Of a DNA stretch of 64,000 nucleotides, positions 27,056 through 36,263 are shown in pieces. The notes under the pieces are model-generated. The model searched no databases, was not told the DNA's origin, and worked only from the letters and a program-made list of their open reading frames with translations. Each line of letters begins with the position of its first letter. Position 1 is the stretch's first letter. The translations under genes were made by a program, and so were the position numbers. The DNA comes from Lewinellaceae bacterium (GTDB taxonomy: Bacteria > Bacteroidota > Bacteroidia > Chitinophagales > Saprospiraceae): positions 1 through 64,000 of the forward strand of contig JACJYG010000006.1 in the NCBI GenBank assembly GCA_020636215.1. The letters run 5' to 3'.

Positions 27056-27451
27056 ATGGCTAAAGGAAAAGCAACAAAGAAAGTCAAGAAAAGGAACGTT
27101 AAAGTTGAAACGGAAGGCTTGGTATTCATCAAGGCCACTTTCAACAATATCATTATTTCATTGACCAATAAGAAAGGGCAGGTAATTTCCTGGGCTTCCG
27201 CCGGAAAGGCAGGGTTCCGTGGATCTAAGAAGAACACGCCTTACGCTGCTCAGGTAGCTGCAAGCGATGCCTGCCGCACTGCTTACGAAGCGGGTATGCG
27301 AGTCGCTGAAGTTTACGTCAAGGGCCCCGGTTCGGGGCGTGAGGCGGCTATTCGCGCTATCGATGGCGCTGGTATTAAAGTTACGCGCATTAAGGACGTT
27401 ACGCCGGTTCCACACAACGGCTGCCGTCCTCCCAAGCGTAGAAGGGTTTAA
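27056..27451 (+). CDS. rpsK: 30S ribosomal protein S11
   Basis: The 131-aa product is taken from the ATG at 27056 (MAKGKATKKVKKRNVKV); an in-frame start at 26984 adds 24 unrelated residues. It contains KATFNNIIISLTNKKGQVI and DVTPVPHNGCRPPKRRRV, both typical. S11 forms the platform near the mRNA exit. Confidence 0.97.
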   Translation: MAKGKATKKVKKRNVKVETEGLVFIKATFNNIIISLTNKKGQVISWASAGKAGFRGSKKNTPYAAQVAASDACRTAYEAGMRVAEVYVKGPGSGREAAIRAIDGAGIKVTRIKDVTPVPHNGCRPPKRRRV

Positions 27452-27474
27452 TTCATTGAAAATCTTTTGTCCAA

Positions 27475-28086
27475 ATGGCGAGATATACAGGTCCAAAGAC
27501 TAAAAAGGCAAGAGCATTCGGAGAAGCGATCTTCGGCTTTGATAAAGCATTTGAACGCAAGAAGTATCCTCCGGGGCAGCACGGTAATACCCGTCGCCGC
27601 CGGCAGAAATCTGACTACGCTCTGCAGTTGATGGAAAAACAAAAGGTGAAGTACACTTATGGTGTGCTCGAACGGCAGTTCCGCAACCTCTTTGATAAAG
27701 CAAGCGGCAAAAGCGGTGTTACCGGTGAAGTGTTGCTCCAGTTTCTGGAAGCACGCCTGGACAATACCGTTTTCCGTCTGGGCATCTCTCCGACTCGGAG
27801 TGGCGCCCGGCAGCTGGTCTCTCACCGCCATATCACTGTTAATGGCGTTGTGACCAATGTTCCCTCTTTTCAACTTCGCCCGGGTGACGTCATAGGTGTA
27901 CGTGGGAAATCACAAGGGCTGCAAGTGATCAAGGATTCAATAGGCGGAAAATCCGGCCCGCGTAAATATTCCTGGTTGGAATTCAACCCGGATAAAATGC
28001 AGGGCGTGTTTGTATCTTACCCGGAACGTGAGAGCATCCCGGAAAAGATCAACGAACAGCTCATCGTCGAATTGTACTCCAAGTAA
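27475..28086 (+). CDS. rpsD: 30S ribosomal protein S4
   Basis: The 203-aa protein begins MARYTGPKTKKARAFGEAIF and has an S4 RNA-binding domain with FRLGISPTRSGARQLVSHRH and ITVNGVVTNVPSFQLRPGD. It nucleates 30S assembly. In E. coli it represses the alpha operon; here a perfect hairpin lies just after its stop, before rpoA. Confidence 0.98.
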   Translation: MARYTGPKTKKARAFGEAIFGFDKAFERKKYPPGQHGNTRRRRQKSDYALQLMEKQKVKYTYGVLERQFRNLFDKASGKSGVTGEVLLQFLEARLDNTVFRLGISPTRSGARQLVSHRHITVNGVVTNVPSFQLRPGDVIGVRGKSQGLQVIKDSIGGKSGPRKYSWLEFNPDKMQGVFVSYPERESIPEKINEQLIVELYSK

Positions 28087-28092
28087 ATAACA

Positions 28093-28124
28093 GTTTGACA
28101 GCCTGGTTTGCCAGGCTGTCAAAC
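28093..28124. promoter_or_regulatory. Perfect 14-bp hairpin between rpsD and rpoA
   Basis: GTTTGACAGCCTGG (28093-28106) is followed by loop TTTG and the exact reverse complement CCAGGCTGTCAAAC (28111-28124), six bases after the rpsD stop. There is no U tract, so it is not a classical terminator. It could be an attenuator, an RNase processing site or a stabiliser that uncouples rpoA levels from ribosomal proteins. Confidence 0.85.
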
Positions 28125-28321
28125 GCCATTTAATAGCAAACTGAAAACAACCATTTTCAGGAAACTTATCAGCCCGCAGGAGTCCGGGCGCTATCACCGG
28201 AAGTGGTTTGCCCTTAAAGAGAGTCGCAAGCCACTTTTGGGCGTATAAAAAAGCGGCTTTTTACTTATCCGATTGTGAATTGTCGGTTTTTAATTTCCTT
28301 TCAACGTATATAGGTCAACAT

Positions 28322-29320
28322 ATGAGTATACTAAATTTCCAGAAGCCTGACAAGATCGTAATGCAAAAAGCCAATGACTTTGAAGGGCTTTTTGAATTCA
28401 AACCACTTGAACCAGGTTTCGGCCAGACTGTTGGAAATTCCCTCCGCAGGGTACTGCTTTCCTCTTTGGAAGGCTTCGCTATTTCAGCTGTACGCATCGC
28501 CGGTGTAGAGCACGAATTCGCCACCATTCGCGGGGTGGTGGAAGATGTTGTCGAAATCATCCTCAACCTCAAGCAGGTGCGCCTGAAGCAACTGCTGACC
28601 GAGGAAGATATTTCTACCGAAAAAGTTTACCTGACGATCAGTGGCAAGGAGGAATTCCGCGCCAGCGATATCGAAGAACACACCAATGTGTTCAAAGTAA
28701 TGAACCCAGGCCTGCTCATCTGCCAGATGGAGCCCTTCGTCAACCTGGAATTGGAACTGACGATTACCAAAGGCCGGGGCTATGTGCCAGCTGATGATAA
28801 TCTGCCGAAGGATGCGCCTATCGGTGTAATTCCGGTGGACGCTATCTATACTCCGATCAAAAACGTGTCCTATCGCGTTGAAAATACTCGTGTAGGGCAA
28901 CGGACGGACTACGAGAAGCTTACAATTGAAGTTAAAACGGACGGCACCATCCACCCGGAAGATGCCATCAAAGAAGCTTCCCGGATCATGATCCAGCACC
29001 TGATGCTGATCACCGATGAAAATATTACTTTCGAGGATGCCGCCGGCCGCGAAGACAATATTGTGGATGAACACATTCTCCACATGCGCAAGTTGCTCAA
29101 GACGTCACTCGAAGACCTCGACCTTTCTGTTCGCGCCTACAATTGCCTGAAAGCAGCCAAGATCAATACGCTGGCAGAATTGGTTCGCTACGATACACAT
29201 GAACTGCTCAAGTTCCGCAACTTCGGTAAGAAGTCACTGGTGGAAATCGAAGAGTTGTTGCAGGATAAGGGACTGACCTTCGGGATGGACCTGTCCAAAT
29301 ACAAACTGGACGAAGAATAG
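28322..29320 (+). CDS. rpoA: DNA-directed RNA polymerase subunit alpha
   Basis: The 332-aa product is taken from the ATG at 28322 (MSILNFQKPDKIVMQ); an in-frame start at 28208 lies within the spacer and is unlikely. The N-terminal assembly domain shows PLEPGFGQTVGNSLRRVLLS. The C-terminal domain shows LDLSVRAYNCLKAAKINTL and LLKFRNFGKKSLVEIEE, which contact activators and UP elements. The 235-bp spacer after rpsD is the longest within the alpha group. Confidence 0.98.
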   Translation: MSILNFQKPDKIVMQKANDFEGLFEFKPLEPGFGQTVGNSLRRVLLSSLEGFAISAVRIAGVEHEFATIRGVVEDVVEIILNLKQVRLKQLLTEEDISTEKVYLTISGKEEFRASDIEEHTNVFKVMNPGLLICQMEPFVNLELELTITKGRGYVPADDNLPKDAPIGVIPVDAIYTPIKNVSYRVENTRVGQRTDYEKLTIEVKTDGTIHPEDAIKEASRIMIQHLMLITDENITFEDAAGREDNIVDEHILHMRKLLKTSLEDLDLSVRAYNCLKAAKINTLAELVRYDTHELLKFRNFGKKSLVEIEELLQDKGLTFGMDLSKYKLDEE

Positions 29321-29459
29321 GAAAAGTACAGTGGGCAGCCCTACACGGGGCTTTTATTCCATAACCTGCAATAACCACCTTCCCGGATAGGGCCAGCCTG
29401 CGGCCCGGCGCCCCTGTGGCGCGCCAGAAGAGCGGTGTTGCGAAGCAAATTCTTTTAAA

Positions 29460-29969
29460 ATGAGACACGGTAAGAAAGTCAACCATCTCGGGCGTAAATC
29501 GGCCCATCGCAAAGCGCTGATGAGCAACCTGGCGATCGCGTTGATCACCCACAAGCGGATCAACACGACGCTGGCCAAAGCCAAAGCATTGCGTACCTTC
29601 ATTGAGCCGCTCATCACCAAGGCAAAGGACAATACCACGCACTCCCGTCGCGTCGTGTTTAGCTACCTGCAGAATAAGGATGCTATCACGGAACTCTTCG
29701 GCCCGATTGCGGCTAAGGTCGGCGCCCGTCCCGGCGGTTATGTTCGGGTGATCAAAACCGGGTTCCGCCGCGGTGATGCATCCGAAATGGCCATGATCGA
29801 GTTGGTGGACTTCAACGATGTATACCAGACTGGCAAAACCCAACAGGGTGGAAGTAGCCGCCGCCGCCGCCGTCGTGGTGGTTCCGGCAGCTCTACTACC
29901 GCTGCTACTACAACTGCTGCTGCTGCTACCACTGCAGCTGCTACCACTGCCAGCGAGGAGGAAGAATAA
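29460..29969 (+). CDS. rplQ: 50S ribosomal protein L17 with Arg- and Ala/Thr-rich tail
   Basis: The 169-aa protein begins MRHGKKVNHLGRKSAHRKAL, the L17 signature. The core ends near residue 120, as in the usual 115-125-aa proteins. The rest is low complexity: six Arg, Gly/Ser, then a run of Thr and Ala and a final EEEE. The DNA there is a GCT/ACT trinucleotide-rich tract (about 29895-29950) that could change length. It is the last gene of the superoperon. Confidence 0.97.
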   Translation: MRHGKKVNHLGRKSAHRKALMSNLAIALITHKRINTTLAKAKALRTFIEPLITKAKDNTTHSRRVVFSYLQNKDAITELFGPIAAKVGARPGGYVRVIKTGFRRGDASEMAMIELVDFNDVYQTGKTQQGGSSRRRRRRGGSGSSTTAATTTAAAATTAAATTASEEEE

Positions 29970-30043
29970 ACGGATTCACCGGATGTAAAATTAGTGGGGA
30001 TTAAACAGCCTTACAATTTTCTACCGCTCGTGAAAATGTTATG

Positions 30044-30089
30044 AAAAGAAAAGGCGCTGCCCGAATGTTCGGGCGGCGCCTTTTCTTTT
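30044..30089. terminator. Bidirectional intrinsic terminator after rplQ
   Basis: A nearly perfect 22-bp inverted repeat (arms AAAAGAAAAGGCGC... and ...GCGCCTTTTCTTTT, one G-T pair) has its centre at 30066-30067. The T-rich arm gives a U tract on the plus strand, and the A-rich arm gives one on the minus strand, so it can end both rplQ and the converging EamA gene, whose stop codon overlaps its edge. Confidence 0.92.
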
Positions 30090-31059
30090 ACACCTTCATC
30101 TCTGCCCTTTTCCATAATCGCCTTCCCCCCGGTACCGTATGGTTCGCTCCCGGCGGCCTGCGCTTTACCTGCAATCTGGAATTCATAAAAAACACCCCCG
30201 CCAGCATCAGTAGGGCCGCAAGAATGGATTGTCCGTTGATCAGCTCACTGTTGAATGCCCAGCCCAGCCACATCGCTACCACCGGGTTGACATAATTGGA
30301 CGTGGCTACTTTGTCGGGGCTGACTTGCTGTAGCAGGTAGGTAAAGGCGGAAAATGCAACGATGGAGCCAAAGAGGACCAGTATGATCCAGGATAGGCCT
30401 GCTTTGAGGCTTACCGCCGTGATATCGAACTGCATCATATTGCCATTCAACAGGGCGATAAGCAACAGGATTATACCACCGCTGATCATCTGCATGGCGG
30501 AACTTTGCAGCCGGTTCTGGGGCAGGTCCGTCTTGCTGAGTGTAACAGACCCAAAGCACCAGCTCGTCATACTGACCCCAATAACCAGCATCCCGATCAG
30601 GGTATTCTGGTTGGTGACGAAACGCTGTTGCCCCACCAGGAACGCCATTCCGATGATACCTAGCAGGATCCCGAACAGGACCTTCCCTCCGGGGCGTTTC
30701 CCCTGCATGGCCCACATCATGGACACTACCAACAGGGGCTGAAGCGAAATAAGAAGGGCGGCAATACCCGTATCGACGTATTGCTCGGCCCAAACTGTGC
30801 CGCCGGTGCCCACCGACAGAAATAGAAAGCCCATGCGGGCGGCGTTGGCCCATTGACGGCGGGTGGGGCGCACTGCCCCAGGCTTCCAGCTAAGGGCGTA
30901 CAACAATAAGCCCGCCACCAGGAAACGACTGCCCGCCATCAGGAATGGAGGGATATCCTGGATGGCAAAATAGTTGAATAAATAGGTGCTGCCCCAAATG
31001 AGATAAATGGCGGCAAAGGAAGCGATGATCAGGAACCGCTGTGATGGTTGCAGTTGCAT
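30088..31059 (-). CDS. EamA/DMT-family transporter
   Basis: The 323-aa membrane protein has about ten hydrophobic segments in two five-helix repeats. It begins RFLIIASFAAIYLIWGSTYL, the WGS(T/S)-type opening of EamA (RhaT/YdcZ-like) drug/metabolite transporters, and the second half carries SWIILVLFGSIVAFSAFTYL. Such proteins export amino acids or other metabolites; the substrate cannot be told. It converges on rplQ and its stop codon touches the shared terminator. Confidence 0.9.
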   Translation of the reverse strand: MQLQPSQRFLIIASFAAIYLIWGSTYLFNYFAIQDIPPFLMAGSRFLVAGLLLYALSWKPGAVRPTRRQWANAARMGFLFLSVGTGGTVWAEQYVDTGIAALLISLQPLLVVSMMWAMQGKRPGGKVLFGILLGIIGMAFLVGQQRFVTNQNTLIGMLVIGVSMTSWCFGSVTLSKTDLPQNRLQSSAMQMISGGIILLLIALLNGNMMQFDITAVSLKAGLSWIILVLFGSIVAFSAFTYLLQQVSPDKVATSNYVNPVVAMWLGWAFNSELINGQSILAALLMLAGVFFMNSRLQVKRRPPGANHTVPGGRRLWKRAEMKV

Positions 31060-31238
31060 TGGGCCTCTTATTTGAAGGGCGCAAGTTAGGTGGAATTTCC
31101 ATGCCGTGCGCCGAAAAAAATTATGGTGGAAATGAACATGAGGCTATCCGTGTGGTTCAAAAGGCAGGGCCGAGGCAAAGATTGCGCTATCGGCGCCTGT
31201 AGAAAGTGGCCGTTCTCTCACTAAAAAAAGAAAAAAAC

Positions 31239-32174
31239 ATGGATACAATTTGGAATCAGTTCCAGCAATCGTTTAATAGCCTATTGGATAAATTAGCAGG
31301 ATGGATAGACGGCGTGGTCCTTCTGCTGCCGAATATATTGTTGGCAGCCATTGTCATGGGACTATCCCTTCTCGCCGCTCGTTATGTTAAGAAATACCTG
31401 TCAAAAGGCCTGTCAAAATTCTCAACCCACGTAACCGTAAACCGCTTTCTGGCTAATATTGGTACTGCCGTCTTTGTGATGGTCATGTTATTTGTGGTGC
31501 TTGGTATTTTGCAATTGGATACCGCTCTGAAGTCTATGCTCGCCGGTGCAGGTGTAGTAGGTTTGGCGATTGGTTTGGCCCTTCAGGACCCGATCCTTAA
31601 TCTTTTCTCCGGGATCATGATGTCTACCCGCCAATTTTTCGAGATAAATGATGTGGTGGAAACAAATGGATATACAGGGACGATTGAAAAGATATCTCTG
31701 CGGTCAACTGTTCTGAAAACATTCCAGGGACAGGAAGTCGTTCTGCCTAACAAGATGGTGTATCAGAATCCATTAACTAACTATACTTCCTCCGGTGAAA
31801 GACGGGTTGACATTTCTTGTGGCGTTTCTTATGGCGATGACCTGGATAAGGTAGAAAAGGCCGCAATAGACGCTATTCGCCAGCGGGTTGAATTCGATGA
31901 AGATAAGCCACTTGAGTTGTTTTACACCGAGTTTGGAAGCAGTTCCATCAATTTTGTCCTGCGTTTCTGGTTGGATCAAAAAAGACAACCGAACATCATG
32001 AAAGCGCAAAGTGACGCCATCAAAGCTATCAAACAGGAATTTGACCAGAAAGGGATCTCCATTCCCTTTCCTATCCAGACCCTGGATTTTGGTGTGAAGG
32101 GTGGAGAAAGCCTCAAGGATGCTCTTCCCAAAGAGTTGTTGCGTCCTTCTTCCCGTAATGGAGATGATAACTAG
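31239..32174 (+). CDS. Small-conductance mechanosensitive channel, MscS family
   Basis: The 311-aa product is taken from the ATG at 31239 (MDTIWNQFQQSFNSLLDK). Three membrane segments lie at about 20-45, 65-85 and 95-125. The pore helix holds the Gly/Ala-rich MLAGAGVVGLAIGLALQD, followed by the beta domain with VVLPNKMVYQNPLTNYT. It opens under membrane tension to relieve osmotic downshock. Its length is close to E. coli MscS (286 aa). Confidence 0.93.
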   Translation: MDTIWNQFQQSFNSLLDKLAGWIDGVVLLLPNILLAAIVMGLSLLAARYVKKYLSKGLSKFSTHVTVNRFLANIGTAVFVMVMLFVVLGILQLDTALKSMLAGAGVVGLAIGLALQDPILNLFSGIMMSTRQFFEINDVVETNGYTGTIEKISLRSTVLKTFQGQEVVLPNKMVYQNPLTNYTSSGERRVDISCGVSYGDDLDKVEKAAIDAIRQRVEFDEDKPLELFYTEFGSSSINFVLRFWLDQKRQPNIMKAQSDAIKAIKQEFDQKGISIPFPIQTLDFGVKGGESLKDALPKELLRPSSRNGDDN

Positions 32175-32187
32175 TACTAACAAAAGC

Positions 32188-32218
32188 GCGCCGGCTCCCT
32201 TTCGCAGGTGGCCGGCGC
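32188..32218. terminator. Possible terminator hairpin between MscS and hemerythrin genes
   Basis: GCGCCGGC (32188-32195) pairs exactly with GCCGGCGC (32211-32218) over a 15-nt loop between two converging genes. No T tract follows, so efficiency is doubtful. Confidence 0.5.
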
Positions 32219-32256
32219 TCCAAATTATCATCAATAAAAATCCATTGGATTAACAA

Positions 32257-32946
32257 CTAATCAACCCCAACCAGCGCCAGGCCTGCGGCCAGTTTTTCGA
32301 AAGCTGAAGCCGAAAGGTTCTTTTTTGCAACGGCCAACACCTGTTCAAAAAAATCTGCGGGGGTGGAAGCCTGTATGTTGGTCAAAAGCTTCAGGCGTTC
32401 CGTGGGGTTCTGGGCAGGCAGGATGTATTTCCACCACTTTAGCAGCAATTCCGGGTTCATGGAACCTATGATGCGGCCCTGAAGCTGCAACAGCTCCCCG
32501 TCGGTGAAGTATTGCCACAACAGGCTTTGGGTGACGGTTTCTTCTTCCACCATATGTTCCAGGTGGGCAGCGTGGAGCAGGCTAATGTCCTGATATAATT
32601 CGTTGCCGAGGCGCATGGCCTCTTCCGGACGGATGCCCGGCGAAGCAAGGTGGTTCAGGCCAGCCCGCAACTTGTCCTGCATCTGGTGTAGTTTGTGATG
32701 ATCTTCCTGGTCGTGCGTTCCACTGCCTGGCGCCTTTTCTTCCAGCGCTGACAGAATGATCTCATTTTCTGCCTGGGCATGTTCTTCCAACAATTCCAGC
32801 GTTTCTTCCAATCGTACTTTCAGCATTTTCACTTCCTCCGGATCGGTATAGTCGCAGGAGCCAGCCAGCATAGAAAGCTGGGGCAGGAAGTTGCGGATAC
32901 CCTTATGGGGGGTGCTGAACATCGAAAATCTTGATGACTGATTCAT
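32257..32946 (-). CDS. Hemerythrin-like domain protein
   Basis: The 229-aa protein shows the ligand pattern of a di-iron hemerythrin fold: H14 (STPHKG), H56-x3-E60 (EEHAQAENE), H83/H84 and H87 (EDHHKLHQ), and H125/H128 with acidic residues at 134-136 (AAHLEHMVEEE). The C-terminal third (about 150-229) is helical with no named match. Such proteins bind O2, NO or iron. It starts about 195 bp from the divergent sensor-kinase gene. Confidence 0.8.
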   Translation of the reverse strand: MNQSSRFSMFSTPHKGIRNFLPQLSMLAGSCDYTDPEEVKMLKVRLEETLELLEEHAQAENEIILSALEEKAPGSGTHDQEDHHKLHQMQDKLRAGLNHLASPGIRPEEAMRLGNELYQDISLLHAAHLEHMVEEETVTQSLLWQYFTDGELLQLQGRIIGSMNPELLLKWWKYILPAQNPTERLKLLTNIQASTPADFFEQVLAVAKKNLSASAFEKLAAGLALVGVD

Positions 32947-33065
32947 GATATCTTATGAAAAATTGGTGAGGTAGTGGTTCAGTTCGATAAGCTTACTTTT
33001 TTGTTGGTTTGGACAATGGGGGAGGAACAGAGGTTGCAGTGGAGGGTATGATTTTTTCCAACCAA

Positions 33066-33093
33066 CTATAAGCCCAATCTTACCAATTATAAA
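33066..33093 (+). promoter_or_regulatory. Putative operator, copy 1 (upstream of sensor kinase)
   Basis: This 28-bp element, 29 bp before the -7-like TAACTTTA (33123-33130), matches 23 of 28 bases of an element at 38808-38835 upstream of the ECF sigma gene. It contains TATAA words 21 bp apart and CCAAT words 9 bp apart. Two recognition words one 21-bp step apart is the layout used by LytTR regulators. Confidence 0.6.
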
Positions 33094-33140
33094 TTTTTCT
33101 GCTTAAAAAAAGCCGGTTGGCGTAACTTTAGCCTCTATTC

Positions 33141-36100
33141 ATGATGCCTATGCGCCGGTTGGTTTTTTTAATTTTCGGAATAGGGTGGGGGCTGAGCCTG
33201 GCTGCTCAGAAGGATTTCCATTTCGAGAACTTTACCACCCAGGATGGCTTGTCCCATAACGAGGTTCGGGCCTTGTTGCAAGACAGCCGTGGATTCCTGT
33301 GGGTGGGAACGGCCAACGGGCTAAACCGTTTTGACGGCTACGATTTTGAGGTATTCCTTCCGGATCCCAACCTGGCCAACAGCATCGGAGGAGAAGCAAT
33401 CGCCGGGCTGGCGGAAGGGCCCGATGGGCGTATCTGGATCGCACATAACCGTGGGCTGGATGTATATGATCCGCGGCGAGACACTTTCCTGCAGGTGCAG
33501 CCCCGGCCGGAGGACGCCGCCACCTGGTCCTTTAGCAACAATTGCGGAATATTTATCGCCCGGCAAGGCCAGGCTGCCATCACGCTCAATGGGCATTATT
33601 TACTATGGTTTCCACCCGGGAGCTTTGAATATGAGCGGCTGTATTGTCCGAATGTTCCGGTAGAACAACGGCCGGCAAGTGCGAAACAACACACGATAAA
33701 CGCTCTGATTTCTGCAACCCGTAAATCAGATAATGAAGCCTGGATCAGTAGCTTTTTTGGCCTGTTCAGCCTGGATTTGATTCGTAAGGAATATACTTTT
33801 CATCCCATGAAAGGTTTCGACTGGAAATTTGGGCCAGGGGCGGTATGTGCTGACCCGGCGCGGGAGTGGTTGTGGTTTCCGGTCTTTGATCAGGGCTTGT
33901 TTTCCTTAGACTTACGCACGGAAACGGCTCAATATTGGGGGGACGTACCCATTGGATTCATTAATTCCGGCCCGGATGTGGCTTTACTGGACGGAGGGAA
34001 GGTTTGGGCCAATTATCCGGGAATTTTGGACCCTAATACGGGCCAGGCCATTCAAGTCAGGCACATTCCGGATGACAGCTATTCTTTTCCCAATGCTAGT
34101 GTTACAGCCGCATATACCGGCCTGGATGGTATTCTTTGGGTAGGCACAACGGGCGGCCTGGTAAAGATGGATCCTCGGCTTCAGGGGTTTCGGCATGTTT
34201 TGCTCGAAGAGCATCCTCCCTACGATTATGATAATTCCGTGGTGGAAATTTTTGAGAATCCGGAGGATGGGCAATATTATATCACCTCCTTTTACACAGC
34301 CATGGTATTCCAGTATGACCCGAAAACCGGGAAATCCAGGGATATTACCCGGGAATTTAAGCCACACATCACCAATTTTCCGACCCGAATTTTTCGAGAC
34401 AGCAAAGGGGGCACCTGGTTATTGGCGAATGGAGAGATATTCCAGGCCGATCTTGCCGCGCGCCGGCTGACGCCTATTGATATGCCGCCTTTACCCGCCG
34501 GCGCCACTAACCGCGCCACTTTTGATATGGAAGAAGACTTCAAAGGAGATCTTTGGGTCACCAAATGGCGGGCAGGCCTACTCCGGTACGACCGCAAAAG
34601 CGGGAAACTGTCTTATCTCTTTCCTCCCGCCGGAATGCCCCGTCCTAATTCCATTCACTGTTTAGCTACGGATCGAAGACGACAAACGATCTGGGCCGGC
34701 ACCCGGTCGGAGGGCGTTTTTGGCGTAGATGCGGCAACTGGGAAATGGACGCATCTTTCGGAATTGCAAGCCAATGGCAAGCCCTTTTCCGTCCTGAACG
34801 CCACCGGGCTGGAAGTTGATGATGAGGATAACTTGTGGATATCTACAGCACAGGGCCTGCTGCGCCGTAGCCCCGATGGGGACGCCCGCCTTTTTACGCA
34901 GGCAGATGGCCTGGCCAATACCTTGCTGGAAGGTATGAATCAGGACAAAAAAGGGCGCCTCTGGCTGGCTACTGGTAGCGGCATTAGTTGTATAGACCCT
35001 AAAACCCTGCTTATCCGTAATTACGATGAACGCGATGGCCTAAAGATCGACGCGGCCCTGGATGGGTTTTCCGTAAATGCCGAGGGCGAAGTCTTTTCAG
35101 GGACCAAAAGAGGATTCATTCGATTTCATCCGGACAGTATTCTAATTGATAACAGGCCACCGCGGCTTGTTTTGACTTCTTTCAAAGTAGCGGGTATTGA
35201 GCGTCGGGAGAATGCTTTATCTGTAGATTTCTGGACGGAGGTGCGCCTGAAGCCTACCGAAAACTTCTTCTCGATTGAATACGCCGCCTTGAATTTTACC
35301 CTGCCGGAAGAGAATACCTACTTCTACAAACTAGAAGGTTTGGATGAAGATTGGGTGGACGCAGGAAAGCGCCGGGTGGCCAATTACACCAAGCTGCCAC
35401 CGGGACAATACAAATTTTGTCTAAAAGCAAGGAATAAGGACGGTGTCTGGAGCAGCGCCGAAAAAACATTGGCTATTGTCGTGCGGCCGCCCTTCTGGCG
35501 TACCTGGTGGTTTATTGGCCTGGCCTTTGCGATGCTTCTTGGCCTGGTATACGGCGGCTACCGATTTCGCACCCGGCAAATCCGAAGAGAAGAACAAATG
35601 AAATCAGCATTCAATAAAAAACTGGCGGAAGTGGAAATGGCGGCCCTGCGTTCGCAGATGAACCCGCATTTTCTGTTCAATTGCCTCAACTCAATCAACC
35701 GCTTTATTCAGCGCAATGAGCCCGACGCTGCGTCTTCCTACCTGACCAAGTTCTCGCGGCTCATCCGCCTCGTGCTCGATAACTCGCGTAGCGACCAGGT
35801 ATCTCTTCGCGATGAAATGGAGGCCCTGCGCCTTTATATTGAACTGGAGTCTATGCGGTTTGTCGGCCGCTTTACCTATGGCATCGATATCGCCTCCTCC
35901 CTCGATACCAGTAGTATAGAGCTTCCTCCCATGTTGGTGCAGCCCTACGTGGAGAACGCTATCTGGCACGGCCTGATGCACAAGGAAAGTGAGGATTGTT
36001 ACCTTTGGGTCAGGGTTTTTGAACGGGGCGACAGGCTTATTATTGAAGTAGAAGACAACGGTATCGGCCGGGAAATGGCCCGGCAGTTGAAAAGCAAATC

Positions 36101-36263
36101 TGCTACCTTGCATAAATCACACGGCATGAAAGTGACGGCGGAACGCATCGGCCTTATCAACGAAATATATGAAGCCCGGGCCGAAGTACAGATCACAGAC
36201 CTGAAAGACGAACAGGGAAACGCAGCAGGGACCAAGGTAACGCTGTCGCTGCTATTGGACTAA
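33141..36263 (+). CDS. Propeller-domain sensor histidine kinase, LytS/His_kinase type
   Basis: The 1040-aa protein starts with a signal peptide (about 1-22, ending SLAAQ). A periplasmic two-component-regulator propeller follows (about 25-680) with repeats such as DSRGFLWVGTANGLNRFDG and DGILWVGTTGGLVKMDP. Then come a Y_Y_Y domain (about 713-772), one membrane helix (about 785-805), a His_kinase domain with QMNPHFLFN (His843) and an ATPase domain with N973 in VEDNGIGRE. It has no receiver or HTH, so it is not a hybrid. It should phosphorylate the LytTR regulator encoded 312 bp downstream. The ligand is unknown; glycan sensing is common for such propellers. Confidence 0.93.
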   Translation: MMPMRRLVFLIFGIGWGLSLAAQKDFHFENFTTQDGLSHNEVRALLQDSRGFLWVGTANGLNRFDGYDFEVFLPDPNLANSIGGEAIAGLAEGPDGRIWIAHNRGLDVYDPRRDTFLQVQPRPEDAATWSFSNNCGIFIARQGQAAITLNGHYLLWFPPGSFEYERLYCPNVPVEQRPASAKQHTINALISATRKSDNEAWISSFFGLFSLDLIRKEYTFHPMKGFDWKFGPGAVCADPAREWLWFPVFDQGLFSLDLRTETAQYWGDVPIGFINSGPDVALLDGGKVWANYPGILDPNTGQAIQVRHIPDDSYSFPNASVTAAYTGLDGILWVGTTGGLVKMDPRLQGFRHVLLEEHPPYDYDNSVVEIFENPEDGQYYITSFYTAMVFQYDPKTGKSRDITREFKPHITNFPTRIFRDSKGGTWLLANGEIFQADLAARRLTPIDMPPLPAGATNRATFDMEEDFKGDLWVTKWRAGLLRYDRKSGKLSYLFPPAGMPRPNSIHCLATDRRRQTIWAGTRSEGVFGVDAATGKWTHLSELQANGKPFSVLNATGLEVDDEDNLWISTAQGLLRRSPDGDARLFTQADGLANTLLEGMNQDKKGRLWLATGSGISCIDPKTLLIRNYDERDGLKIDAALDGFSVNAEGEVFSGTKRGFIRFHPDSILIDNRPPRLVLTSFKVAGIERRENALSVDFWTEVRLKPTENFFSIEYAALNFTLPEENTYFYKLEGLDEDWVDAGKRRVANYTKLPPGQYKFCLKARNKDGVWSSAEKTLAIVVRPPFWRTWWFIGLAFAMLLGLVYGGYRFRTRQIRREEQMKSAFNKKLAEVEMAALRSQMNPHFLFNCLNSINRFIQRNEPDAASSYLTKFSRLIRLVLDNSRSDQVSLRDEMEALRLYIELESMRFVGRFTYGIDIASSLDTSSIELPPMLVQPYVENAIWHGLMHKESEDCYLWVRVFERGDRLIIEVEDNGIGREMARQLKSKSATLHKSHGMKVTAERIGLINEIYEARAEVQITDLKDEQGNAAGTKVTLSLLLD

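Noticed and set aside
30041..30295. 84-codon plus-strand frame after rplQ
   Set aside because: It begins inside the bidirectional terminator and is antisense to the EamA gene.
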